64,000 bases of DNA, taken from positions 42,355,172 to 42,419,171 of the forward strand of contig NC_058339.1 of NCBI RefSeq assembly GCF_905475395.1, written 5' to 3'. Made by a program: the position numbers and the translations under genes. The stretch is from Chrysoperla carnea. Taxonomy: Eukaryota > Arthropoda > Insecta > Neuroptera > Chrysopidae. Positions 26,501 through 35,224 of the stretch are shown piece after piece. Each line of letters opens with the position of its first letter. Position 1 is the stretch's first letter. The notes under the pieces are model-generated. The model was not told the origin of the DNA. It did not search any database and saw only the letters and a list, made by a program, of their open reading frames with translations.

Positions 26501-29500
26501 GGGCGATGATGTTGTATCTCCAGTACCAGGTGTACTTTTGGTTGTTTCAGTTCCTAAGTAAAATTTTATGAGTAAATTTCAACCGTATTATAAAAGATAT
26601 TACACATAAGACTTTATGAAATTTTATTAAAACAGCTGCTAAGGTAAAAGTACATTATTACGGGATAACACAGAAATGAGGAGCGTCACACTAGGGTGGA
26701 GGGTTCGCAAATATGGCCAGCTTTGACAATGATAGGAGAGGGTTGAAGAATTGTAAAATTTGGATTACGTAATTTATGGATGGCACTTATTGAGTTATGA
26801 AATTTTCTTAACTATGCAAAAAATCGTAATGTCTTATATGGGATCACCTTTATACAAAACAATGTAATAATTATCACACACCTACACGTTGCAAATCAGT
26901 TGTTGTACTATCAAAATCACCTTTTAAGTAGACAACATCGTTACGATTCAATGCTAATGTCCATGCTTCATCATCCGTGTTAAAACAATACTTATCAATT
27001 GTTTGTGCATCCAACAATAACCATACACCTTCAGGATTGACAACGCATTGTTTTACATTTACACGATTACCCAATACCAACATTCCAATAGGTGTAGCTG
27101 ATAAACTAGGTCGTGAACGTACATTATGGCCGGATGCGCCGCATTTAATTACAGTATATGGTCCAGGTGGCAAAGAATTTTGTTTTGATTTACTAGAAAA
27201 GACAAAATCATCCAAATATTAATATAAAAATAAAATAATATCATGCATATATATATATAATTTATTTTTAAGGTAAATAAATAAAAATATTCTTCTCTCC
27301 GGCGGGGAATCGAACCCCGGTCTCCCGCGTGACAGGCGGGGATACTGACCACTATACTACCGAAGACTTGTGTAAAGTTAGAAATATTTTGGACTATACG
27401 TCCTCGCGTTTTAAAATTCACTTTTTAATTATATCTTTTTCAATATTTTATAAGAATAACTACAAAATTAAGAGGTCTATCTGATAAGGTTGTGTATTTT
27501 TATATAATAAAATTAAGGTATTGGTATGTCCTTCTTGGTTTATGTCTTTCTCAAAATATTAAGTATCATATTTTAAACAAGGGAAATTTTTATTTATTTC
27601 TTTTCAAAGAAAACTAATAGAAAATTGATGTATGTTATAATGTCTAATATTTCTCGTGCATTTGAATGTAATGAAAAAATAAAATAAAAGATTTAGGTCT
27701 GATCTTTTTGATCAGGCTGTTACAATGTACCACTCCCGGATGCGATCCCACTACTGCTCGACACAAGAACTTTTGACTGCTGGGTTTCCCCCCTGGTCCG
27801 ATTCGCTCTTCCTTAGACAACCTGCACACTTTGAATTCCTTCAAAGTGTCCATATTGATGCCAAGCTTAGTGCGGACATTAAGTCAACATGATCACAACT
27901 GTAACAGAACTCCTGATCTCATACCATCCACTAAATCCGACCTCCAAGTAGCTGGATTACAGGAGTTCGCCAAACTCCCAGTCGACATACTAACAAAATA
28001 TTCTTAACATAATGTATTAAAAATATTTCTTTGAAGAAACACATCTTACAAACTAACTTCTTCTAAAATAAAAAATAATTACTTTCATGATGCTTTGTTT
28101 TTATAAAGATTTGTATAAAGTAGTTCTTGAATCTTAAATTTAATTATGTATTTTGTTTAAAAAAATCGGGAAATTTTAAATCAAATAATGCACACATTCT
28201 CTTATCTTTAAATTGTTTTTCATTCAAGTGCACGGAAAATATCAGACATGAAAACATAAAAAGGGCAAGAAAGACATATACTCAATCTCTACTTTCATTA
28301 TGTAAAATCTACATTTACTTTATCAGATAAGTAATAAGATGATAGCAGAACTGTAGAACAATTTTAGCCTTATTAAAACAGATGTATTTTAGTAATTTTT
28401 ATAAAATATTTGACATAATATCATTAAAAAGTTAATTTTAAAACGCGAGGGCGTACAGTCCAAAATACTTGAAACGTCAAACAAGTCTTCGGTAGAATAG
28501 TGGTCAGTATCTCCGCCTGTCAAGCGGGAGACCGGGGTTCGATTCCCCGCCGGAGAGGATTTTTTTAATCAAATTTATTCCTGCTAAAAATAAATTTCAT
28601 GTAAAATATTGTACAGATCCGTATTGTAACGCTCCGTGTCCCAAATGAACCTTGTTTTTTGAATTCCTTGAATCTTAAATTTACATAACTTAAACAAAAG
28701 TTGCAGAATTTAATGGGGAGATCATATTCTGACATTAGATTGGACCTAATTCTCAGGGATGCTCTATTTGTCTATTAAATCCTAAATGGTAAGAGATAGA
28801 ATAACACTTTAAAATAGAAAGTTTATCCTCATAAAAACCTTACATTTTTCGAAAATCGTCAGCTTTCGGAGGAAATACGACTTAAAATATGTCATGATTG
28901 CATTTAATCGAAAGAATATACGCTTAAAGTTTATCGATAATTGTATAGCAAAGTCATAGACACAATCAAATGTCCTCTTTTGCCTTCGAAAACTTTTGGC
29001 TAAAGCATTTTTCCGCAATTAGCGTGTTTTATTTCGATTAATATATAAAATGGTTCACCCTGTATCTATATAAATAATTGCAATCTCAATGTTTATTTTT
29101 TGTGCTACCTTGTACGAGTAAAATAAAATAAAAATTGAGAAAAAGATTTTTAACTTTACCTTTCTTTCGCCACGTCAGGCATTCGTTTTTGTATGGTTTC
29201 TTTTATAAGTTGCTCCAAAATTGATTTTGGCTCTTCAATTGGTAATAATAATGTTTTTCCTAAATGTTGATTATATTGTAGACACCATGCTTCCATAACA
29301 GGATTTACACAATATTGTTTGATTGTCTCAGCACTAAGTCTCAACCAGACACCATCATCGTTATGGATCTCTTCAATAAATGCAATTGTTCCATTTACAT
29401 GAACAATACCAATTTGTTCACTTTGTAATGATGGATGTGCTCGTATCCGTAAACCAGCACTATTTTTTGCAACAAATTTACGTAGTTTATTTGGTTGTTG

Positions 29501-31134
29501 TTGAGGTCGTTTAATATTTTGTTGTGTGGGTGGTGTTAAACCTTGTGGTGGTTCTTTTACTTCCACCTTAAATGCCTAAAATTAAATTTGAAAACAAATG
29601 TTAAATACAAAAGCTTAGTACACTTCTTAAATATAAGAAGAAAATAGATATGTGTTTCAAAGCGTCAGTTTTTTTTTTTTAACTGTGAAATAAAACGAAA
29701 ACAGATAGCGTTAATATGAAAAAAGAATTCTTAAAGAAGGAAAAGGTCATATAATATCAAAAATAAGGAAAATTAATATCATTTAATTAATTATGATTCA
29801 TAAATGTCATAGCAAACAAAAGTGTTGTTATACATGTTTATTAATCTCATAAAAAACTGAGAGAGAAAAATTAACATTACTTGAAGGGAAACAGTTCATT
29901 TTTCGGAAAAAAAAAACAAAAACGTTTGAAGTTTGTGGATTTCTACTTAAGCAAAGTAATGTAAAAAATGGATCTTCAAAAGGTCAATGACAGTTTCCCG
30001 TAAGATTTAAGTTATTTTGAATTATATAAAGAATGAGAATGTAATTTTTCTAAGACACGTGATAAAAAACTTACCTCTTCCAATTGATATCCATCAATAT
30101 CAACTAAAATTGAATAACAGCCAACTGTATTTGGTGTCCATGACGCGCTATACGTTCCATCACCATTATTACGCACTCGCATTCGTTCCGTATTACGCCC
30201 TCCAGGTTGTGGCTGTTGTTGATTTGGTGTTAATGGTATATGATGTGTATCAATATTTTCATTCAATTTATTTCCGGTTGAAAATGGAATACCGGGAGCA
30301 TTTTCATCATCCAAATTAATATTTGATTCATTTGTTCCAACGACACAATCATTGTTAATTTTTTCATTATTTTGATGGATTGGTGACGATTGTTGTTGTT
30401 GAGTGGAAAGTTTTAATGGTTCTGGTTGACTAACACGACGTATTTTACGCCCTGAATTGCAATCTAGTTCCAGTTTATCAATATGCATCGCTTTTACGGT
30501 TACCTAAATTTTTATTAATCAATTAAAATTTTTTTTCATAATTTAATAACTTTCGTATAATTTTAGACTGGTATTTATCATGTCACGTAAAATGAATCGA
30601 AACCGAGCATTGGGCCAGGAAATGATTTGACCATACAATTTTATAAATGTTACAGTAAAATTTTATAGAAGAAAAAATGCTTTAAATAAAGAAAAATTTT
30701 GAAAAATATGGCCTAGAATCGAAATATATCTATGTGTTTATCAAGTCTTCGGTAGTATAGTGGTCAGTATCCCCGCCTGTCACGCGGGAGACCGGGGTTC
30801 GATTCCCCACCGGAGAGAATTTTTTTCTATTAAACGTAAATTTTTTTTTCGTTATTTGTCACTTTGAATTATTTACATAAAAATACGAAATACGATAAAA
30901 ATAATTGTTACCATTAATCCAGGAACATTTACAACATCAGAATATTGATCACGTGTGACTACAGTAACAATGGCTGGCCATCCAGCACGTAAATCATCTC
31001 GAGCATATAAAACTTGACATTTTGATATATCAACTCGACTGTCAGGTTGAAGCCATAACGCTAATCTTCCACCTGAAGTTCCTGGAGCACATCGAACAAA
31101 ATCTCGAAGGAATAGACGCTCGTTTGAATTTCCA
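13918..31134 (-). CDS. hiw: E3 ubiquitin-protein ligase highwire / MYCBP2 (PHR family), C-terminal half, 26 exons
   Basis: PHR proteins are very large ubiquitin ligases that limit synapse growth and drive axon degeneration. Exons, 5' to 3': 31134-30912, 30503-30075, 29575-29160, 27192-26882, 26553-26217, 26148-25970, 25018-24938, 24038-23958, 23894-23671, 23604-22728, 22535-22317, 22257-21973, 21913-21678, 21617-21446, 20416-20166, 20107-19646, 19369-19142, 18262-18145, 18080-17174, 16861-16630, 16570-16343, 16273-16145, 15810-15568, 15488-15195, 14557-14366, 14301-13918 (stop included). All junctions are GT-AG. Every phase matches its neighbour, and the total (7,738 bases, one completing a split codon) is a whole number of codons, about 2,578 residues. 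Identity rests on the DOC domain, the RING, the Cys-rich tail ending GCGVCRNAHTF, and many family-specific stretches. The first exon seen starts in mid-codon, so the RCC1-like and PHR domains lie outside the window or are missing. Confidence 0.95.
15195..15488 (-). other. hiw: highwire RING domain exon
   Basis: This exon is 98 codons, phase 0 on both sides. The ring is CMICFTEALSCAPAIQLKCG, then HVFHLHCCRAALLKRW and, after a spacer, CPIC, giving the Cys/His pattern that binds two zinc ions and recruits the E2 enzyme. Just upstream a Cys-rich segment reads CNKVHSCGHLCGG and CLPCLQGC. The upstream exons 15810-15568 and 16273-16145 carry further Cys clusters (CRFCGAT, CNVCGNLCADCDRFLHLHRR) conserved in the family. 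Confidence 0.92.
17174..19369 (-). other. hiw: highwire DOC (APC10-like) domain exons and following linker
   Basis: Exons 19369-19142, 18262-18145 and 18080-17174. The DOC domain, which in PHR proteins helps bind partners, is marked by ETFWESGDEDRNKTKWLNIS, then PHIIFVYIDNCRDPA, NKITNIVFYSGT, INCYIHD, ETHSAIRLELKGPDNTLRVR and QIRVLG. The rest of the large third exon is helical and includes a Ser/Thr-rich insert (about 17460-17610) and a Leu-rich stretch ending at SPSTFANVMEIDHLPPTDF and FDVHR. Confidence 0.88.
21973..22535 (-). other. hiw: highwire cysteine/histidine-rich zinc-binding-like region (two exons)
   Basis: Exons 22535-22317 and 22257-21973 contain CELCGGSFTHPVTYHMRQQH followed by PGCGAH, then GNFCVGWAGACGDGGIGG and STWYLICDTCRSRYM. 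The spacing of Cys and His pairs suggests bound zinc. This block is strongly conserved in PHR proteins and precedes a long, poorly conserved Ser/Pro/Thr-rich stretch (21678-21913). Its biochemical role is not established from the sequence. Confidence 0.7.
27295..27366 (-). tRNA. tRNA-Asp (GTC)
   Basis: A 72-base cloverleaf. The acceptor stem is TCTTCGG with CCGGAGA plus discriminator G, the D stem GTAT/GTAT, the anticodon stem CCCGC/GCGGG with loop CTGTCAC (anticodon GTC), and the T arm CGGGG TTCGATT CCCCG. No intron. It lies in the 27193-29159 intron of highwire, on the same strand as the host gene. It shares its 5' flank with the inverted copy at 28486. This is the cleanest version of the sequence in the window. 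Confidence 0.95.
27687..27983 (-). ncRNA. 7SL signal recognition particle RNA (copy A)
   Basis: About 297 bases. The 5' Alu-type domain begins GACTGGGAG and has CTCCTGTAATCCAGCTAC, which includes the UGUAA motif bound by SRP9/14. The central part reads TGTCCGCACTAAGCTTGGCA then TCAATATGG, very close to vertebrate 7SL. Helix 6 is a perfect hairpin, ACACTTTGAA-GGAA-TTCAAAGTGT, with the GNAR loop that SRP19 binds. Helix 8 follows (GTTGTCTAAGGAAGAGCGAA, GGGGAAACCCAGCAG), then AGCAGTAGTGGGATCGCATC. Transcription would stop at a TTTT run (27689-27686). It lies inside a highwire intron. Copy A keeps the more canonical central segment of the two, so it may be the active one (inference). Confidence 0.85.
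28486..28557 (+). tRNA. tRNA-Asp (GTC), variant or possible pseudogene
   Basis: 72 bases with the same acceptor and T arm as the other copies. The D stem reads GAAT instead of GTAT, giving one mismatch. The anticodon stem starts TCCGC (a T-G pair), and the last base of the anticodon loop is A. The anticodon is still GTC. It is antisense to highwire, in the same intron as the copy at 27295, in mirror orientation. Confidence 0.8.
30075..31134 (-). other. hiw: highwire filamin-like region (two exons)
   Basis: Exons 31134-30912 and 30503-30075 encode the immunoglobulin-like filamin repeat region of PHR proteins. Visible markers are LFLRDFVRCAP, LYARDDLRAGWPAIVTV, TRDQYSDVV and, in the second exon, NGDGTYSASWTPNTVGCY followed by ILVDIDGYQLEE, the typical closing strands of a filamin repeat. 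Between them lies a low-complexity insert rich in Gln, Asn and Pro (roughly 30210-30420). The 408-bp intron between the two exons contains a tRNA-Asp gene on the opposite strand. The acceptor CTTACAG|T at 31135 shows that at least one more exon lies upstream. Confidence 0.85.
30746..30817 (+). tRNA. tRNA-Asp (GTC)
   Basis: 72 bases, identical to the consensus except that the T arm closes with CCCCA, giving one C-A mismatch at its base. It sits antisense in the 408-bp highwire intron between the filamin exons, only 94 bases from the exon at 30912. Its 3' flank is copied again after the tRNA at 31279. Confidence 0.88.
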
Positions 31135-31278
31135 CTGTAAGAAAAAAGAAAATATGTTAAATTGTTTCTCGTTTGAATGTGATTACTAATTGAAATTTAG
31201 AATCATGCAAATATAATTTTAGATCAAGGATGAAGCTGTATTAAGGAAAGGTACTTGGTGATGCACATGTTTATCAAG

Positions 31279-31350
31279 TCTTCGGTAGTATAGTGGTCAG
31301 TATCCCCGCCTGTCACGCGGGAGACCGGGGTTCGATTCCCCGCCGGAGAG
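31279..31350 (+). tRNA. tRNA-Asp (GTC)
   Basis: 72 bases with all stems intact: TCTTCGG/CCGGAGA, CCCGC/GCGGG, CGGGG/CCCCG; anticodon GTC. It lies 145 bases upstream of the first highwire exon in the window, antisense to it. The sequence after it repeats the flank and exon edge that follow the tRNA at 30746. Confidence 0.94.
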
Positions 31351-32786
31351 AGATATTTTTGATGCAAATTTTTTTGGTCATTTACATACAAATAAAAAAT
31401 AGGATAAAAATAATTTCAACCATTAATCCAAAACGTTTAAATTTTGCCGGTACGCGTTTGTATTCGTGGACTCATTTGTATTTAAATGTGTAAGAGATTT
31501 CAATATTATCCAGAGGTCCATTTATCCATTACCCCCCACAGTGATAGAATCATGCATGGTGTTTATTCTTGATGCATGGACTTATTATACATAGAATGAA
31601 TGCATCTCTTATTATCTTTCATAAAACACTGAACTAACACAAGTGGTGATATTTGATACATGAAAAATTAGACATTCAATGTAGTACTAACATAATAGTT
31701 CGGGTACCATTATGGGTTCTGTGAGCTGTTGAGATGCCTCAGTTTTATTAATATTTTTTCGAGTACCTAAGATATTAATTTAATCCGAATTGCGATAATA
31801 AAACTCGAGGCTAGAAGTTTGAAGAGCAATTTTTTTCGAATAATGTAAGCCTTTCTTGGATAAAAGAAGTTAAGTAATCACCGACTAAAAAAGCATCTGA
31901 AATTCGACAATTTCTTGTTAAAATCGTTACTATGTGGCGTAAAGAGCACTGTGGAAGAGATATAATAATTTTGGAACTCTTCCAGTTCTACACTGACTTA
32001 ATATTGGTGTTTCTCAGCATATTTTTGCAAATCGTATGCCTGGATTTTTAAGGATTCCTACAACCGTGAGTCTTGTATCATGGAAAGCTCGTCAACAGCG
32101 CAATTTCCTAGAATGTTCCCATAGACCCCATGGAGTCCCGCCATCTATATCAGGTTTGCAAATAAGCAAACGAATTTAAAAAAACATTAAAATTTATTTA
32201 GTTTTCTAAATTCTGTTCTAAATATTCCTTTAAAAATTTCGATTAAATTTTTTATAGAGTTCTCTCACTCTCGATATTCATATTCAGGAGATAAAAATAT
32301 ATAAGTAAACACTTTTGTGTAGTAAAGGATCCCAATCTATTTTTGAAACCACTTTGGCTCCGGAACTATAAAAAGACAAGTGTTTAAAAATGGTAGTGGT
32401 AGTAAACAAAGAGAACACTTAATTATCTGGACGATTGCATATAATGAAAGAAAAAGATGCAAATAATAATAATGTGTGCTTTTCTAGCCTTTTATGAAAA
32501 CAGGTTCAAAAAAAAATAGAAGGTCGTTTCATGTGGTTGATTTTTGGTTTATGTATTACGTGGAGTCGGTGCATAGTGTTTTTTTAAACACGGCATCATC
32601 GTCATGAATTAAATTCATAACCCACTCAGAGGAGATCTTCAAATTTATTCTATGTCTGTCTACTGTTTATAAAAAAAAGTCTCCAATAGATAAATGATAG
32701 ACTTTATATAAATCGATGATTATTATGTTTACGACCCTCTGAGTTCCAAAAGATATTATAATTACTAAATATTTTATTGATTTAAT
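31351..32786. other. Intergenic or intronic stretch between tRNA-Asp and 7SL copy B
   Basis: 31351-31450 is a decayed duplicate of 30818-30940, including the ATTAATCCA that is the 3' edge of a highwire exon in the other copy. 31990-32150 holds a plus-strand open stretch of about 50 codons that starts after a CTCAG acceptor-like site and ends before a GT. It has no recognised family and no partner exon, so I do not call it a gene. The rest is AT-rich without visible genes. Confidence 0.5.
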
Positions 32787-33080
32787 GACTGGGAGTTTAG
32801 CGAACTCCTGTAATCCAGCTACTTGGATGTCGGATGTAGTGGATAGTATGATTAGGAGTTCTATTACAGTTGAGATCATGTTGACTAAATTTCCGCACCT
32901 AGCTTGGCATCGATATGGACACTTTGAAGGAATTCAAAGTGTGCAGGTTGTCTAAGGAAGAGCGAACCGGGCCAGAGGGGAAACCCAGCAGTCGAAAGTT
33001 CTCGTGTCTAGCAGTAGTGGGATCGCATCCGGGAGTGGCGCACTGTAACAGTCTGATCAATAGAATCAGACTTAAATCTT
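32787..33080 (+). ncRNA. 7SL signal recognition particle RNA (copy B)
   Basis: About 294 bases from GACTGGGAGTTTAGCGAACT to a run of nine T (33079-33087), a strong Pol III terminator. It keeps CTGTAATCCAGCTACTTGG, the helix 6 hairpin with GGAA loop at about 32928-32951, the helix 8 block and GCAGTAGTGGGATCGCATCC. It differs from copy A at scattered sites, including the central segment (TTCCGCACCTAGCTT in place of TGTCCGCACTAAGCTT). An open frame that appears to start at 32915 is only a read-through of this RNA. Both copies could be expressed, or one could be a young pseudogene. Confidence 0.83.
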
Positions 33081-33502
33081 TTTTTTTAATTTTTATGGAA
33101 ATGCATGGGAAATATCTGATTAGATACTTTTGATAATTTTCGTATTAATTTCCATTGAGAAGAAATAAATGAAATATGAAGAGATAATTTTTACGACATG
33201 ATGTTGTTTTTGAGGAGTAAAGTAGTAAAAAAGAAAGAAAGATACATATTCCAAAATATAGAAAAAGATAAAATTATATTTATTTTTAAAGAAAAAATGC
33301 AAATTTTCATAAAAGTATGAATTAATCTTAATAATCAACGACAATCAAAGTTATAGAAAGGTTAAAAGATTAATCCAAAGTAAAAGTAATAAACTCCTAC
33401 AAAGTAAAATGTTAAATGACTAATATTTAATCTGTCAAAATCAAAACAGAAATTTTTGAACGCCATGCCTATGGTTCAAAATATTTCAGCTCGTCTATCA
33501 AG

Positions 33503-33574
33503 TCTTCGGTAGTATAGTGGTCAGTATCCCCGCCTGTCACGCGGGAGACCGGGGTTCGATTTCCCGCCGGAGAG
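33503..33574 (+). tRNA. tRNA-Asp (GTC)
   Basis: 72 bases; the T arm is CGGGG TTCGATT TCCCG, with one G-T pair, otherwise the consensus. It is preceded by TATCAAG like the other plus-strand copies. It lies 420 bases downstream of 7SL copy B. Confidence 0.9.
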
Positions 33575-34449
33575 GTTACTTTTTTTATTAAACAAATAAA
33601 TATTAAAAATACTTATCAAAGATTTTTACTGATAAACAAACTTGGGACTATGATGATGAAGTAGATATATGTGTTAAGGAATTTTTAAATCATTTATGTA
33701 TATATGAAATTTATATAATTTTTTGTTATGATTGAAGACATGGGCATGGACATGAAGAATACCATGGACAAAAACAATTTATTCGTATTTCTAATTCAAT
33801 TCAAATGGTAAAGAAATTGTTAAACAATAAAATTACTAATCGTTTCTTCAAATTTTTTTTTATAATGGTTATCTTTCAAACATAGTTTTCAAATGGAAAA
33901 AATGGTCCTTGATTTTTATCTACAAAATGTCCATTTTAGCATTAATTGTCTCCATATTGAGATACATATATATTTGATCTATTGCACTTTGTGGCCTCTT
34001 AAATAAATAAATTTTAATGACGCCGCCATTGAAATAAATACTCTTTGTTTTCTTTATAATATATTTAGTTCATGAAATTTAATAATAATAATTAACTGTA
34101 GAAGTTGAAAGTTCATTAATGACAACAATTATAAAATTATAAAAACACTTTTAATTAATTTAACATAAATAACAATTAATTAATTTATTTCCAAACGGTA
34201 AAAATTAAAAAGAAAAATTTTAAGAGGGATTTAAATAAATAACTGACTTCAAAAGTAGGCATATTTAACATTGGTCTTATTGGAAAACGGTAGATGGGTG
34301 ATTTGTTTTCATAGATTTCTCCAAAACTAGTCGGTGGAAATTAAAAAAAAAAAAAAACTATTTAAATTAAAGTTTAAATCTTAATAAATAATTTAAAAAA
34401 ACCTGTTGTGCCCGACTAATGAAGAATGTATGAGCACGGAAGTGGGGAC

Positions 34450-34715
34450 ACAAATTTTAAAAATATTTTTTTCAATTTTGATGGTGAATTATGATATAAC
34501 TTGACATTGTAAGACGAAAAATAAGAATAAAATTTTACGATATAATTTTAAAAAAATCGAAAATTTTGTTTAACCATTTAGCTTTCGATATTTCGAAAAC
34601 CAAGGCAAATATCGAAAAATTTTATGCTTATTTTTCGTTACATTCATAAACTTACAACAAAATTTATCATCAAAGTTGAAAATAGAGTACAAATAATTTC
34701 AACCCTAAGTCACAA
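34450..34715. repeat. Foldback (inverted-repeat) element D1
   Basis: Two inverted arms of about 75-80 bases. The left arm has TTTTCAATTTTGATGG and GACGAAAAATAAGAATAAAA; the right arm is the complement, with TTTTATGCTTATTTTTCGTT and ATCATCAAAGTTGAAAA. The arms meet with little spacer. Confidence 0.65.
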
Positions 34716-34716
34716 C

Positions 34717-35224
34717 CTAGGTTAGGTTAGGTTTGAGTGGCTGTCCTGGGGTGGGACACACTTAGACCATAGTTTCCGTTGTGATACCGAAAAAGGACTG
34801 GCCCATCCCCGGTAACTACTCCATGATCCATTTGGAGCTGTTTAAGAACAGCCGAAGAACTTTGCTGTTTAAGAACAGCCGAAGAACTTGGACTTTAGGT
34901 CGGAGAGGTCGTCAAAGAGAGGCTGGTTCAAGTAAGTCCATCTCCTTATGACAAGAGCTGGGCAGTGACAGAGAACATGAGACGTTGTCTCCTCCTCCTC
35001 TCCACTGTGACAGCTCCTGCAGTAATCGTGACACACTGCCAGGTCCAGGCGCTCAACATGCCTGCCGCCCAACCAGTGTATTATAATAGCCGCAACAACT
35101 TTGCGAACAGAGGCCCTTGGAGGTGATATAAGATCTTCGGAACGTCTGCGATTGTACTCAGACCATATCTGTCATGTAGTAAGTACCACAAGTACGTTCC
35201 TCCGTCCATCTAAGATTTCCTAAG
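34717..35224 (-). mobile_element. 3' fragment of a non-LTR retrotransposon (LINE)
   Basis: The minus strand encodes a stretch (about 35130-34869) reading VAAIIIHWLGGRHVERLDL, then CHDYCRSCHSGEEEETTSHV and LCHCPAL. This C-x2-C-x(n)-H-x4-C pattern is typical of the C-terminal end of LINE polyproteins (Jockey/R1-like). The following non-coding tail contains AACCTAACCTAACC (minus strand). 34837-34889 holds a 26-base direct duplication. It is truncated at its 5' end, so it is inactive. Confidence 0.7.

Larger units (their letters stand above)
26882..29575 (-). other. hiw: highwire tandem SH3-like repeats (two exons)
   Basis: Exons 29575-29160 and 27192-26882 each carry one copy of the same module. 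The first has LRIRAHPSLQSEQIG, then DDGVWLRLSAETIKQYC and EAWCLQ. The second has HNVRSRPSLSATPIG, then EGVWLLLDAQTIDKYC and EAWTLAL. The pattern (R-x-R-x-PSL, IG, GVWL-x-L, TI-x-x-YC, EAW) resembles a bacterial-type SH3 fold, so the pair is read as an internal duplication; the fold is inferred. The intron between them is about 2 kb and holds a tRNA-Asp (minus), a 7SL copy (minus) and a tRNA-Asp (plus). Confidence 0.7.
14558..30911 (-). other. highwire introns longer than 300 bases: contents
   Basis: Introns at 14558-15194, 15811-16144, 16862-17173, 18263-19141, 20417-21445, 24039-24937, 25019-25969, 26554-26881 and 29576-30074 hold only AT-rich sequence, homopolymer runs (for example poly-A near 24310) and short ORFs without support. 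The exceptions are the intron 27193-29159 and the 408-bp intron 30504-30911, which carry the Pol III genes listed separately. Confidence 0.6.

Noticed and set aside
27644-27853. Open frame on the minus strand (MDTLKEFKVCRLSKEER) and a near-identical one at 32915-33133 on the plus strand
   Set aside because: Both are translations of the helix 6 to helix 8 part of the 7SL RNA copies; their similarity reflects RNA conservation, not a protein.
31293-31493. Open frames containing VSIPACHAGDRGSIPRRRE (also at 27149-27421)
   Set aside because: They are read-through translations of tRNA-Asp.
31990-32150. About 50 open plus-strand codons (RIPTTVSLVSWKARQQRNFL) between acceptor-like and donor-like sites
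   Set aside because: No family recognised, no flanking exon, and stops on both sides; possibly an old transposon fragment.
27295-33574. Regularly recurring 72-base repeats that might suggest a repeat array such as CRISPR
   Set aside because: The repeats are tRNA-Asp genes on both strands with irregular spacing in a eukaryotic genome.
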